A DNA stretch of 64,000 nucleotides from [Mycobacterium] zoologicum (GTDB taxonomy: Bacteria; Actinomycetota; Actinomycetes; Mycobacteriales; Mycobacteriaceae): positions 2,954,747-3,018,746 of the forward strand of contig NZ_CP083985.1 of the NCBI RefSeq assembly GCF_020172665.1, read 5' to 3'. The notes under the pieces were generated by a model, which saw only the letters and a program-made list of their open reading frames with translations, was not told where the DNA came from and made no database searches. Positions 40,152-49,740 of this stretch are shown in pieces. Within the stretch, counting starts at the first letter, position 1. Each line of letters starts with the position of its first letter. The position numbers and the translations under genes were made by a program.

Positions 40152-42896
40152 TCAGCGCCACGGGAGGTCGCGCAGTTCGCGGCGCGACCGGATGCCCAGC
40201 TTGGAAAAGACCTTGCGCAGGTGCCACTCGACGGTGTGCGCGCTGATGAACAGCCGCACCCCGATCTCGGCGTTGGTCAGGCCCGCGCCGGCCAGCTCGG
40301 CGATCTGGCGCTCCTGCGCGGTCAGCTCGTCCCCCACCACGACCGGTTGTTTGCGTGCCTTCTCACCCGTCGCCTGCAGTTCGCGGTGGCTGCGTGCGGC
40401 GAACGCCTGCGCGCCGAAGCCGGTGAACATCTCGTGGGCGATCCGCAATTGGGTCCGCGCGTCGGTGCGCCGGGCCTCGCGGCGCAGCCACTCGCCGTAG
40501 AGCAGATGGGTGCGGGCGAGTTGCACGGCGATCCGGGTCCGGCCCAACCGTTCGATCGCCTCGGTATAGCGACCCTCGGCCGCATCGCCGTCACCGAGCA
40601 GCGCCCGGGACCGGGCCGCGACCCCCAGCGCCCAATCGGTTCCGGCGACATGCGCCCGCTGCTCAAGCCCTTCGAGCGCGCCGGCGGCGACGGTGTGCTG
40701 ATCGGTCCGAACGGCGGCCTCCACCAGTTCCACGAGGTTCCAACCGTAGAGGCCCAGGTCCTCGTATTCGCACGCCCGGCTCAGCAGCTCGCAGGCCGAC
40801 TCGTAGCGCCCCAGCCCGTTGTTCAGGACCCCACCGGCATACCCGACCAGCGCGATCACCCGCCCCTCACCGCGCGCCGTCCCGTCGCGGGCCGCGGCGT
40901 CGAGCAGCCGGGTGGTCGCAACCTCGTCACCGGTCCAGGCCGCCAGCGCCAGCTCGTGATAGCGCACGGGTGTCTGGCCGGCGGTCGCCGAGAGGGCGCT
41001 CGCCTCGGCGATCAGCGTCCGGGCCGCCGCGAACTCTCCGGCCTGGATGTGCACACCGGCCCGGGTCGTCAACGCCGTCGGCAGCATCGCCAGCGCTCCG
41101 CTGTCGGTCGCCACCCGCACCGCGTCTCCTGAGATCCGGTACCACGCCTCGTCATCCCACAGGTCGTGCACGGCCGCTTCGTACCCGACCGGAAACGCCT
41201 GCCACGACCATCTTTCACGGGTCAGCGCCGTGACGGCGGCCCGCAGCAACGGCACACCGGCGCGGCTGCCCGCGCTGATCCGGGTGGTCAGGGCCCTCAG
41301 CAGCAGTTCGGCCGGCCGGGTCGGGTCGACCTCTGGACCGGCCGCCAGTGCCGCCGTGACGTGGGCGCGCACGTCCGCCCCGAACCGGCGACCCGCATAC
41401 ATCGCCGCGCTGACCGCCTCCAGCAGCGTCTCCTGCGCCATCACCGCATCGAGGGGTTCCAAATCACTTGCGGCGCCAAAGAATTGGTGAACCGAATCGA
41501 TCAGCACCGGCGCATCGCCGGAGCCCCGGCCGCGGGTGAACGCCAGCTGGGCGCGCAGCCGTGCCAGCCGCGCACGTTGCAGAGCCCCCAACGGCGCCAG
41601 TTCAGCGGTGGCCACCAACTGATCGGCAGCGTCGAGCTCCGCGACGGCATGCTTGGCCATGGCGGCGTCCAGCGCGCGCGATCCGCGCAGCGCCGCATCG
41701 GGGGTCAGTTCGGTGGCACGGGCCAAGAACGCTGCCACCGCGGCGGTTCCACCGCGAATCGCGGCTCGGTCGGCGGAATTCTCCAGCTCCGCCGCTACCT
41801 CCTCGTCAGGGCCGGCCGACGCGTGCGCGAGGTGCCAGGCCCGGCGGTCGGGATCGTGCGCCGGGTCCGTTGCCGCCGCCAGGGCACGGTGGGCGTCGCG
41901 GCGGTCAGCACCGGTCGCCGCGCGGTAAACCGCCGATCGCACCAGGGGGTGGTGGAACCGCACCTGCGCCGCCACCTCGATCAGCCCCGCCTCCTCGGCC
42001 GCCGCCAGGGCCGCGGCGGCCAGCCCCAGCACCTCGCCGGCCCGCAGCAACAACGCTGCGTCTCCCACCGGCTCGGCGGCCGCAACCAGCAGCAACCGCT
42101 GCGTGTCGTCGGGCAGGGAGCGGACCCGCGTGAGGAAATGGCGCTCGATCTGTCCGGCCACCGGCACCACGTCCGGGCGGTAGTAGCCGCCGGCCAGCTC
42201 GGCCGCGGACAGCCCACGGGGCAGTTCCAGCAGGGCCAGCGGATTGCCGTGGGTTTCGGCGACGATCCGATCGACGACCTGGGCGTCGATTCGCCCGGAC
42301 AACTCGGCGTCCAGCAGTGCCCGGGCGTGCGGTTCGGACAGTCCTCGCAGGATGAGTCGCGGCAGTCCGGTCAGCCCGTCGACCGGCTCGCGCAGCGCGA
42401 ACAACACCGCGACCGATTCGGCGACCAACCTCCGTGCCACGAATCCCAGCGTCTGCGCCGACAACCGGTCCAGCCACTGGGCGTCGTCGACCACGCACAG
42501 CAGTGGCCGCGCGGCAGCGGCCGCGGCGAACAGGCCCAGCACCGCCAGCCCGACCAGGAAGCGGTCCGGGGCGGATCCGGCACTCAGCCCGAACGCGACC
42601 TGCAGGGCAGCGCGCTGCGGGTCCGGCAGTACGTCGAGGTGCTCCAGCAGGGGCGCGCACAGCTGCTGCAGGCCGGCGTAGGCGAGCTCCATGTCGGATT
42701 CGACGCCGCCGGCGCCCACCACGCGGAAATCCGGGGCGGCCGCGACCAGGTAGTCCAGCAGCGCGGTCTTGCCGATGCCGGGCTCGCCCCGCAGGACCAG
42801 CACCTGAGCAGTGCCGGCGCGGGTGGCCGCCAGCAGCTCCTGCAGCCGGCGGCACTCGTCGTCGCGGCCACGAAGATTCGAAAGGGCCCCCGCCAC
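40152..42896 (-). CDS. LuxR-family regulator with AAA+ ATPase domain (LAL type)
   Basis: A 914-residue one-component regulator. N-terminal signalling ATPase with Walker A GEPGIGKTALLDYL (about residue 37) and Walker B LLCVVDDAQWLD, a long helical-repeat middle, and a C-terminal LuxR helix-turn-helix (LTAQERQIAELAGAGLTNAEIGVRL and ISAHTVEWHLRKVFSKLG). LAL proteins control catabolic or secondary-metabolite genes on effector and ATP binding. The start is uncertain: GTG 42896 or GTG 42926, both in or next to the etfA terminator hairpin. It probably controls the NmrA/SDR pair directly downstream. Confidence 0.88.
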   Translation of the reverse strand: MAGALSNLRGRDDECRRLQELLAATRAGTAQVLVLRGEPGIGKTALLDYLVAAAPDFRVVGAGGVESDMELAYAGLQQLCAPLLEHLDVLPDPQRAALQVAFGLSAGSAPDRFLVGLAVLGLFAAAAAARPLLCVVDDAQWLDRLSAQTLGFVARRLVAESVAVLFALREPVDGLTGLPRLILRGLSEPHARALLDAELSGRIDAQVVDRIVAETHGNPLALLELPRGLSAAELAGGYYRPDVVPVAGQIERHFLTRVRSLPDDTQRLLLVAAAEPVGDAALLLRAGEVLGLAAAALAAAEEAGLIEVAAQVRFHHPLVRSAVYRAATGADRRDAHRALAAATDPAHDPDRRAWHLAHASAGPDEEVAAELENSADRAAIRGGTAAVAAFLARATELTPDAALRGSRALDAAMAKHAVAELDAADQLVATAELAPLGALQRARLARLRAQLAFTRGRGSGDAPVLIDSVHQFFGAASDLEPLDAVMAQETLLEAVSAAMYAGRRFGADVRAHVTAALAAGPEVDPTRPAELLLRALTTRISAGSRAGVPLLRAAVTALTRERWSWQAFPVGYEAAVHDLWDDEAWYRISGDAVRVATDSGALAMLPTALTTRAGVHIQAGEFAAARTLIAEASALSATAGQTPVRYHELALAAWTGDEVATTRLLDAAARDGTARGEGRVIALVGYAGGVLNNGLGRYESACELLSRACEYEDLGLYGWNLVELVEAAVRTDQHTVAAGALEGLEQRAHVAGTDWALGVAARSRALLGDGDAAEGRYTEAIERLGRTRIAVQLARTHLLYGEWLRREARRTDARTQLRIAHEMFTGFGAQAFAARSHRELQATGEKARKQPVVVGDELTAQERQIAELAGAGLTNAEIGVRLFISAHTVEWHLRKVFSKLGIRSRRELRDLPWR

Positions 42897-42913
42897 TGAA
42901 GTGCGGGGGCCCT
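42883..42913 (-). terminator. Terminator after etfA, overlapping the LAL gene start
   Basis: On the minus strand AGGGCCCCCGCAC, loop TTCA, then GTGGCGGGGGCCCT followed by TT. The stem is 13 bp with one bulged base. It begins 24 bases after the etfA stop and contains the preferred GTG start of the downstream regulator. Confidence 0.75.
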
Positions 42914-42936
42914 GACGACTTCTCACGCAGAAGAAA

Positions 42937-43893
42937 TTAACCCTTGCGGGCCTTGACCGCCTCGGTCAGCTGCGGGGCGACCTTGAACAGATCCCCGACG
43001 ATGCCGTAGTCGGCGATCTCGAAGATCGGCGCTTCCTCGTCCTTGTTGACCACCACGATGGTCTTGGACGTCTGCATGCCGGCCCGGTGCTGGATCGCGC
43101 CGGAGATGCCCAGCGCGATGTACAGCTGCGGCGAGACGGTCTTGCCGGTCTGGCCGATCTGGAACTGGCCCGGGTAGTAGCCCGAGTCCACCGCGGCACG
43201 CGAGGCGCCCACGGCCGCGCCGAGCGAGTCGGCCAGCTCCTCGACCACCGAGAAGCTCTCCGCGCTGCCGACGCCACGACCGCCGGCCACCACGATGGAG
43301 GCCTCGGTGAGCTCCGGACGGTCACCGGCCACGGCCGGCTGACGCGACACGATCTTGGTGGCGTTCTCGGCGGCGGCAGGCACCTCGACGGTGACCTGCT
43401 CGCCGGCACCGGCGGCCGGCGCGGGCTCGACGGCCCCGGCCCGCACGCTGATGACCGGGGTGTCGCCGGTCGCCTCGGCCTCGACGGTGAAGGCACCACC
43501 GAAGATCGAGTGGACGGCCTTGCCGCCGGCCTTGACCTCGACCACGTCGACCAGCAGGCCGGACCCGATCCGGGCCGCCAGGCGGCCGGCCACCTCCTTG
43601 CCGTCGGCGGTTGCGGCGATCAGCACCGCCGCCGGGGTGGCCGACTCGGTCAGTGCGGCCAGCACGTCGACGTACGGGGTGAGCAGGACGCCTTCCACCA
43701 CGTCGGACTCGGCGACGTAGATCTTGGCGGCGCCGGCCTCCTTCAGCCCGTCGACCAGCGGTGCGGCGGTGCCCGGGGCGCCGATGACGACCGCAGACGG
43801 TTCGCCGAGCGCGCGCGCGGCGGTGATCAATTCGGAGCTGACCTTCTTCAGCGCCCCGTCGGCGTGCTCAACGAGCACAAGTACTTCAGCCAT
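42937..43893 (-). CDS. etfA: Electron transfer flavoprotein alpha subunit
   Basis: FAD-binding subunit of the electron transfer flavoprotein that carries electrons from acyl-CoA and related dehydrogenases to the quinone pool. The 318-residue protein has the C-terminal FAD signature ([20 protein letters not shown] and [15 protein letters not shown]). It follows etfB after 32 bases. Equivalent of Rv3028c (fixB). Confidence 0.96.
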   Translation of the reverse strand: MAEVLVLVEHADGALKKVSSELITAARALGEPSAVVIGAPGTAAPLVDGLKEAGAAKIYVAESDVVEGVLLTPYVDVLAALTESATPAAVLIAATADGKEVAGRLAARIGSGLLVDVVEVKAGGKAVHSIFGGAFTVEAEATGDTPVISVRAGAVEPAPAAGAGEQVTVEVPAAAENATKIVSRQPAVAGDRPELTEASIVVAGGRGVGSAESFSVVEELADSLGAAVGASRAAVDSGYYPGQFQIGQTGKTVSPQLYIALGISGAIQHRAGMQTSKTIVVVNKDEEAPIFEIADYGIVGDLFKVAPQLTEAVKARKG

Positions 43894-43925
43894 GTTTTCT
43901 CTTCCTCAGAATCCGGGGGCTCGTC

Positions 43926-44717
43926 TTAGATGATCTTCTGGCCGACCAGGTACTCGGCGATCTTGGTACCGCCGTCGCCTTCGTCGGTCACCTTCTCGCC
44001 GGCGGTCTTCGGCGGCTTCGGCGTCGACGCGGTCACCTTGGTACCAGCGTTGGCGACACCGACCTCGTCGCCCTCCACGCCGATCTCAGCGAGGGTGAGC
44101 ACGGTGACTTCCTTCTTCTTGGCGGCCATGATGCCTTTGAAGGACGGGAAGCGCGGCTCGTTGATCTTCTCGTTGACGCTGACCACGGCCGGCAGCGCGG
44201 CCTCCAGGGTGAAGACACCCTCGTCGGTCTCACGCTCACCGGTGACCTTGCCGCCCTCGACGGTCAGCTTGCGCAGGTGGGTGAGCTGCGGCAGGCCCAG
44301 GTACTCGGCGATGACGGCCGGAACCGCACCGCCGACACCGTCGGTGGACTCGTTGCCGGCGATGACCAGCTCGGTGCCCTCGATGGCGCCCAGCGCCCGG
44401 GCCAGCGCCCAGCCGGTCTGGACCAGATCGGAGCCCTTCATGCCGTCGTCGAGGATGTGCACGGCTTTGTCGGCCCCCATCGACAGCGCCTTGCGGATCG
44501 CCTCGGTGGCCCGCTCGGGGCCGGCGGTCAGCACGGTGACGGTGCCTTCGGCGCCTTCCTTCTCACGGATCAGCAGCGCCTCTTCGACGGCGCGCTCGTT
44601 GATCTCGTCGAGCACGGCGTCGGCGGCGTCACGGTCCAGCGTGAAGTCACCATCGGTGAGCTTGCGCTCCGACCAGGTGTCTGGGACCTGTTTGATCAGG
44701 ACCACGATGTTCGTCAT
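43926..44717 (-). CDS. etfB: Electron transfer flavoprotein beta subunit
   Basis: AMP-binding partner of EtfA. The 263-residue protein begins TNIVVLIKQVPDTWSERKL and carries the beta-subunit signature (VNEKINEPRFPSFKGIMAAKKKE). ATG 44717 fits the family start; the frame runs to 44783. First gene of the etfBA operon. Equivalent of Rv3029c (fixA). Confidence 0.96.
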   Translation of the reverse strand: MTNIVVLIKQVPDTWSERKLTDGDFTLDRDAADAVLDEINERAVEEALLIREKEGAEGTVTVLTAGPERATEAIRKALSMGADKAVHILDDGMKGSDLVQTGWALARALGAIEGTELVIAGNESTDGVGGAVPAVIAEYLGLPQLTHLRKLTVEGGKVTGERETDEGVFTLEAALPAVVSVNEKINEPRFPSFKGIMAAKKKEVTVLTLAEIGVEGDEVGVANAGTKVTASTPKPPKTAGEKVTDEGDGGTKIAEYLVGQKII

Positions 44718-44914
44718 GAGTGTGGTTCGTCCTCCTCGAAGGGGTCCTGCGGCAGGCGGCCACAAGACTGGGTCACGATTCACGCAGCCGCCCGATCCTT
44801 GTTACTCATCGGTAATTTCGTGCGGTTCGCGTGTACAGCGTAGCGGGTCGTGATAGGGCGACTGCGGGGTAGCCGGTTCGTCGACCGTGCCGTTGGCGTT
44901 AGCCTGCCTATGCG

Positions 44915-45712
44915 ATGAATTCCACGAATCCCGCCGAGCAGCCCGCCGGCACGTCCCCCGGCGACACCGCGATGGTGCTGACCGGGGAACGCACCATCCC
45001 CGGGCTCGACGTCGAGAACTACTGGTTCCGCCGCCACGAAGTCGTCTACCAGCAATTGGCGCCGCGCTGCGGCGGCCGCGACGTGCTCGAGGCCGGGTTC
45101 GGTGAGGGCTACGGCGCCGACCTGATCGCCCGGGCCGCCAACCGGGTGATCGGAGTGGACTACGACGACACCGCGGTGGCGCACGTGCGGGCGCGCTACC
45201 CGCGGGTGGAGACGCTGCAGGGAAATCTGGCCGACCTGCCGCTGCCGGACGCCTCGGTGGACGTCGTGGTCAATTTCCAGGTCATCGAGCACCTGTGGGA
45301 CCAGGCCCAGTTCATCGCCGAATGCGCCCGGGTGCTGCGGCCCGGCGGGCTACTGATGGTGTCCACCCCGAACCGGATCACCTTCTCCCCCGGCCGCGAC
45401 ACCCCGATCAACCCGTTCCACACCCGCGAGCTCAACGCCGCCGAGCTGACCGAACTGCTGCTCGACGGCGGATTCACCATGGAGTCCATGCTCGGGGTGT
45501 TTCACGGGCCCACGCTGCGCGCGATGGACGCCCGGCACGGCGGCTCGATCATCGACGCACAGATCGCGCGTGCGCTGGCCGACGCGCCCTGGCCGGACGA
45601 GCTGTTGGCCGACGTCGCCGGTGTCAGCTGCGATGACTTCGAGATCGTCGACGCCGCCGAGCGGCAGATAGATGACAGCCTGGACCTGGTCGCGATCGCG
45701 GTGCGGCAGTGA
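44915..45712 (+). CDS. SAM-dependent methyltransferase of the MGLP locus
   Basis: A 265-residue class I methyltransferase with SAM motif I VLEAGFGEGYGADLI, acidic VIGVDYDD and the post-motif PDASVDVVVNFQVIEHLWD. Equivalent of Rv3030, which lies in the gene cluster for 6-O-methylglucose lipopolysaccharide and is a candidate glucose O-methyltransferase. It overlaps the GH57 gene by four bases (GTGA). The 197-base gap from etfB holds the divergent promoters. Confidence 0.85.
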   Translation: MNSTNPAEQPAGTSPGDTAMVLTGERTIPGLDVENYWFRRHEVVYQQLAPRCGGRDVLEAGFGEGYGADLIARAANRVIGVDYDDTAVAHVRARYPRVETLQGNLADLPLPDASVDVVVNFQVIEHLWDQAQFIAECARVLRPGGLLMVSTPNRITFSPGRDTPINPFHTRELNAAELTELLLDGGFTMESMLGVFHGPTLRAMDARHGGSIIDAQIARALADAPWPDELLADVAGVSCDDFEIVDAAERQIDDSLDLVAIAVRQ

Positions 45713-47256
45713 CACAAACACCCAACAGTCCGGTCCCGGGCATGTTCACCCTGGTGCTGCACACCCATCTGCCGTGGCTGGCGCACCACGGCCGCTGGCC
45801 GGTCGGCGAGGAATGGCTCTATCAATCCTGGTCTGCGGCCTACCTGCCGCTGATGCGGGTGCTGCGCACGCTGGCCGCCGAAGGCCGCCGCGACCTTCTC
45901 ACGCTGGGGATCACTCCGGTGGTGGCCGCGCAGCTCGATGATCCGTACTGCCTCGACGGCATGCACCACTGGCTGTCGAACTGGCGGCTGCGCGCCGCCC
46001 AGGCCGCCACCATCTCCGACCTGCGTGAATTCGGGACACGCGAATGCGCCGCAGCCGATGCCGCCTTAGAGGAGTTCGCACTGCTGTGGCGCCACGGCGC
46101 CAGCCCGCTGCTGCGCGAACTGGTGCAGGCCGGCACCGTCGAGATACTCGGCGGCCCGCTGGCACACCCGTTCCAGCCGCTGCTGGCTCCCCGGCTCCGC
46201 GAATTCGCGCTGCGGGAGGGCCTGGCCGACGCCCACGCACGGCTGGCCCACACCCCCGCGGGGATCTGGGCCCCGGAATGCGCGTACGCCCCCGGCCTGG
46301 AGGCCCTCTACAGCGCCGCCGGGGTCTCGCACTTCATGGTCGACGGCCCCTCACTGCACGGCGATACCGCGCTGGGCCGCCCGGTCGCCGACACCGACGT
46401 GATCGCCTTCGGTCGCGACCTGACCGTCAGCTACCGGGTGTGGTCGCCGAAGTCGGGCTACCCCGGCCACGGCGCCTACCGGGATTTCCACACCTACGAC
46501 CACCGCACCGGCCTGAAGCCGTCGCGGGTCACCGGCCGCAACGTCGCCCCCGAGGACAAGGCGCCGTACGACCCGCAGCTCGCCGACGCCGCGATCGACG
46601 CCCACGTCGCCGATTTCGTCGACGTGGTGCGGGCCCGGCTGACCGAGGAATCCGAGCGGATCGGCCGCCCCGCCCACGTGGTCGCCGCATTCGACACCGA
46701 ACTGTTCGGGCACTGGTGGTACGAGGGGCCGCAGTGGCTGGCCCGCGTATTACGGGCCCTGCCGGAAGCCGGCGTACAGGTGGGCACGCTGGCCGGCGCG
46801 ATCGAAGCCGGCTACGTCGGCGAACCCGCCGAACTGCCACCCAGCTCCTGGGGCTCGGGCAAGGACTGGCAGGTGTGGTCCGGGGAAAAGGTCGCCGACC
46901 TGGTGCAACTCAACAACGAGGTGGTCGACACCGCGCTCGGCGCCGTCGACAAGGCGCTGGCGCAGGCGGCGTCCCCGTCGGGCCCGGTCCCCCGCGACCG
47001 GGCCGCTGACCAGATCCTGCGGGAGGCATTGCTCACGGTGTCCAGCGACTGGCCGTTCATGGTCAGCAAGGACTCCGCCGCCGACTACGCCCGCCACCGG
47101 GCGAACCTGCACGCACACGCCACCCGGGAGATCTCCGACGCCCTCACCAGATCTTCGGGCGGCCGCCAGGACAATGCCGCGCAGGCCCTGGCGCAGGACT
47201 GGAATAGGGCCGACGGTCTGTTCGGTGCCCTCGATGCCCGTAGGCTGCCACGGTGA
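45709..47256 (+). CDS. GH57 alpha-1,4-glucan branching enzyme
   Basis: A 515-residue glycoside hydrolase family 57 protein with an N-terminal barrel (FTLVLHTHLPWLAHHGRWPVGEEWL), presumed nucleophile glutamate in GIWAPECAYAPG and acid/base aspartate in AAFDTELFGHWW, and a helical C-terminal domain. Equivalent of Rv3031, proposed to introduce branches in methylglucose lipopolysaccharide. GTG start coupled to the methyltransferase. Confidence 0.9.
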   Translation: MTQTPNSPVPGMFTLVLHTHLPWLAHHGRWPVGEEWLYQSWSAAYLPLMRVLRTLAAEGRRDLLTLGITPVVAAQLDDPYCLDGMHHWLSNWRLRAAQAATISDLREFGTRECAAADAALEEFALLWRHGASPLLRELVQAGTVEILGGPLAHPFQPLLAPRLREFALREGLADAHARLAHTPAGIWAPECAYAPGLEALYSAAGVSHFMVDGPSLHGDTALGRPVADTDVIAFGRDLTVSYRVWSPKSGYPGHGAYRDFHTYDHRTGLKPSRVTGRNVAPEDKAPYDPQLADAAIDAHVADFVDVVRARLTEESERIGRPAHVVAAFDTELFGHWWYEGPQWLARVLRALPEAGVQVGTLAGAIEAGYVGEPAELPPSSWGSGKDWQVWSGEKVADLVQLNNEVVDTALGAVDKALAQAASPSGPVPRDRAADQILREALLTVSSDWPFMVSKDSAADYARHRANLHAHATREISDALTRSSGGRQDNAAQALAQDWNRADGLFGALDARRLPR

Positions 47257-47350
47257 CCCCCCGCCACCTCCGCGAGCGTGCGTGTTTGCACCTCGGCACG
47301 CCGCGGTCCGAGCGATTCTGCGCACGCTCGCGCGGAAGAGAACGAGCCGC

Positions 47351-48595
47351 ATGAAGATCCTGATGGTGTCGTGGGAGTACCCGCCGGTGGTCATCGGCGG
47401 GTTGGGCCGACACGTCCACCACCTGTCCACCGCGCTGGCCGCTGCCGGCCACGACGTCGTGGTGCTGGCCCGTCGCCCGTCCGGCACCGACCCGAGCACC
47501 CACCCGTCCTCTGACGAGATCAGCGAGGGCGTGCGGGTGGTCGCCGCAGCCCAGGACCCGCACGAGTTCTCCTTCGGCGACGACATGATGGCCTGGACCC
47601 TGGCGATGGGCCACTCGATGGTGCGCGCCGGGCTGTCACTGAAGATCGACGGCGGCCAGGCCCTGTGGCGCCCAGACCTGGTGCACGCCCACGACTGGCT
47701 GGTGGCGCACCCCGCGATCGCGCTCGCCGAATTCTATGACGTGCCTTTGGTTTCCACGATCCACGCCACCGAAGCCGGCCGGCATTCCGGGTGGGTATCC
47801 GGCCCGCTCAGCCGTCAGGTACACGCCGTGGAATCCTGGCTGGTCCGCGAATCCGACTCGCTGATCACGTGTTCGGCGTCCATGCGCGACGAGATCACCG
47901 AACTGTTCGGCCCGGGTCTGTCCGAGACAAGCGTGATCCGCAACGGGATCGACGCCGCCCGTTGGCCGTTCGCCCGGCGCCGCGCCCACGACGGTCCGCC
48001 GGAGCTGCTGTTCGTGGGACGCCTGGAGTACGAGAAGGGCGTGCACGACGCGATTGCGGCGCTGCCGCGGATCCGGCGCGCCCACCCCGGAACCACGCTG
48101 ACCATCGCCGGCGACGGCACCCAGCAGGACTGGCTGGTCGAGTGCGCCCGCAAGCATCGGGTGCTCAAGGCCACCCGGTTCGTCGGGCGTCTGGATCATG
48201 ACGAACTGCTGCACCAGCTCCATGCGGCCGACGCCGCGGTGTTGCCCAGCCATTACGAGCCGTTCGGCCTGGCCGCCCTGGAGGCCGCTGCCGCCGGCAC
48301 TCCGCTGGTGGCAGCCAATGTCGGCGGGCTGGGCGAGGCCGTGATCGACGGCGAGACCGGAGTGTCGTTCCCGCCGCGCGACGTACCGGCCCTGGCCGCC
48401 GCGGTGTGCCGGGTGCTCGACGACCCGGCCGCCGCCCAGCAGCGCGCCGTGGCCGCCCGCGACCGACTGTCCGCCGACTTCGACTGGCACACCGTGGCCG
48501 ACGAGACTGCGCAGGTGTACCTGGCGGCCAAACGCCGGCTGCGCGACCCGCAGCCGCGCCGTCCGATCATCGAGCACGCGCTGCCTGACCGGTAG
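47351..48595 (+). CDS. GT4 alpha-1,4-glucosyltransferase of the MGLP locus
   Basis: A 414-residue retaining glycosyltransferase of family GT4. It begins MKILMVSWEYPPVVIGGLGRH, has the donor-binding RNGIDAARWPF and FVGRLEYEKGVHDAI and the EX7E motif in EPFGLAALEAAAAGTPLVA. Equivalent of Rv3032, which elongates methylglucose lipopolysaccharide and contributes to glycogen/glucan synthesis. The length equals that I recall for Rv3032. The ADH gene follows after five bases. Confidence 0.92.
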   Translation: MKILMVSWEYPPVVIGGLGRHVHHLSTALAAAGHDVVVLARRPSGTDPSTHPSSDEISEGVRVVAAAQDPHEFSFGDDMMAWTLAMGHSMVRAGLSLKIDGGQALWRPDLVHAHDWLVAHPAIALAEFYDVPLVSTIHATEAGRHSGWVSGPLSRQVHAVESWLVRESDSLITCSASMRDEITELFGPGLSETSVIRNGIDAARWPFARRRAHDGPPELLFVGRLEYEKGVHDAIAALPRIRRAHPGTTLTIAGDGTQQDWLVECARKHRVLKATRFVGRLDHDELLHQLHAADAAVLPSHYEPFGLAALEAAAAGTPLVAANVGGLGEAVIDGETGVSFPPRDVPALAAAVCRVLDDPAAAQQRAVAARDRLSADFDWHTVADETAQVYLAAKRRLRDPQPRRPIIEHALPDR

Positions 48596-48600
48596 AGGCG

Positions 48601-49734
48601 ATGAAGAGCCGCGCCGCGATCCTGCGCCGCTTTGGCGGCCCCTGGTCGATCGAGGAGTTCGAGCTCGACCCGCCGCGCGCCGGCGAGGTTCTTCTCGCCA
48701 TGGCCGCAGCGGGCCTGTGCCATTCCGACGAGCACATCCGGCTGGGCCACTTGGCCGCGCCGGGCGCCGAAGCTCCCCCGGCCCCCACGATCGGCGGGCA
48801 TGAGGGCTCCGGGGTGGTCGTGCAGGTCGGCGACGACGTCACCGACCTGGCGCCCGGCGACCACGTGGTGACGTCTTTCGTCGCGGTATGCGGCCGATGC
48901 CGTTGGTGCGCTTCGGGTATGGAGTACATCTGTGACGCCGGCGCGGGGACCATGCTGCCCGGAATGCCCACCGACGGCACCTTCCGGCACCATGATCGCG
49001 ACGGCCGGGATCTGGCGCACGTGTCGAAGATCGGTGCGTTCGCCGAGCACACCGTGGTCGCGGCGGCCTCGCTGGTCAAGGTCTCCCCGGAGCTGCCGCT
49101 GCTGCCCGCCGCCCTGTTGGCGTGCGCGGTGCCGACCGGATACGGCTCGGCGGTGTACCGCGCCGGGGTGCGCGGTGGCGACACCGTGGTGGTGATCGGG
49201 GTGGGCGGCATCGGGACGGCCGCCGTGCAGGGCGCCCGACTCCGCGGGGCCGCCCGGATCCTCGCGGTGGATCCCGTTGCGTTCAAACGGGAATCGGCGT
49301 CGACGTTCGGTGCCACCCACACTGCTTCCAGCGCCGCCGAGGCGCTCGGGCTCATCACCGAACTGACGCGCGGGGTGATGGCCGACGCCGTCGTGGTCTC
49401 CCCTGCGGTGATCACCGACGGCGACGTCGAGGACGCGTTGCGCCTGACCCGCAAGGGTGGGACCTGTGTGCTGACCGCGATGTCGGTGCAGGGAACCCGG
49501 ACCGGCCTGGACCCTCAGGACCTGGCGTTGATGAACAAGAACCTGTGCGGCACGGTGTTCGGGTCGTGCAACCCGCGCACCGACATCGGCCTGCTGGCCG
49601 GTCTCTACGACGCGGGCCGTCTGCGGCTCGAGGAGATGATCACGCGGCGCTACCGGCTCGACGACATCAACGAGGCGTATGAAGACCTCGCCCGCGGCGA
49701 ATTGGTCAGGGGCGTCATCGATTTCGGGCTGTGA
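48601..49734 (+). CDS. Zinc-dependent alcohol dehydrogenase
   Basis: A 377-residue medium-chain alcohol dehydrogenase. Catalytic zinc ligands are C40 and H67-E68, and the structural zinc uses C97, C100, C103 and C111 (CGRCRWCASGMEYIC). The NAD fold contains VVVIGVGGIGTAAVQ. It resembles the NDMA-dependent subgroup of actinobacteria, which hold the cofactor tightly. It follows the glucosyltransferase by five bases and is convergent with a Baeyer-Villiger monooxygenase gene six bases away; the likely role is oxidation of an alcohol to the ketone or aldehyde used by that block. Confidence 0.88.
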   Translation: MKSRAAILRRFGGPWSIEEFELDPPRAGEVLLAMAAAGLCHSDEHIRLGHLAAPGAEAPPAPTIGGHEGSGVVVQVGDDVTDLAPGDHVVTSFVAVCGRCRWCASGMEYICDAGAGTMLPGMPTDGTFRHHDRDGRDLAHVSKIGAFAEHTVVAAASLVKVSPELPLLPAALLACAVPTGYGSAVYRAGVRGGDTVVVIGVGGIGTAAVQGARLRGAARILAVDPVAFKRESASTFGATHTASSAAEALGLITELTRGVMADAVVVSPAVITDGDVEDALRLTRKGGTCVLTAMSVQGTRTGLDPQDLALMNKNLCGTVFGSCNPRTDIGLLAGLYDAGRLRLEEMITRRYRLDDINEAYEDLARGELVRGVIDFGL

Positions 49735-49740
49735 CGCGGT

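Noticed and set aside
41166..42899. 577-codon open frame antisense to the LAL regulator
   Set aside because: Gln/Arg/Gly-rich shadow; the sense strand has Walker motifs and a LuxR helix-turn-helix.
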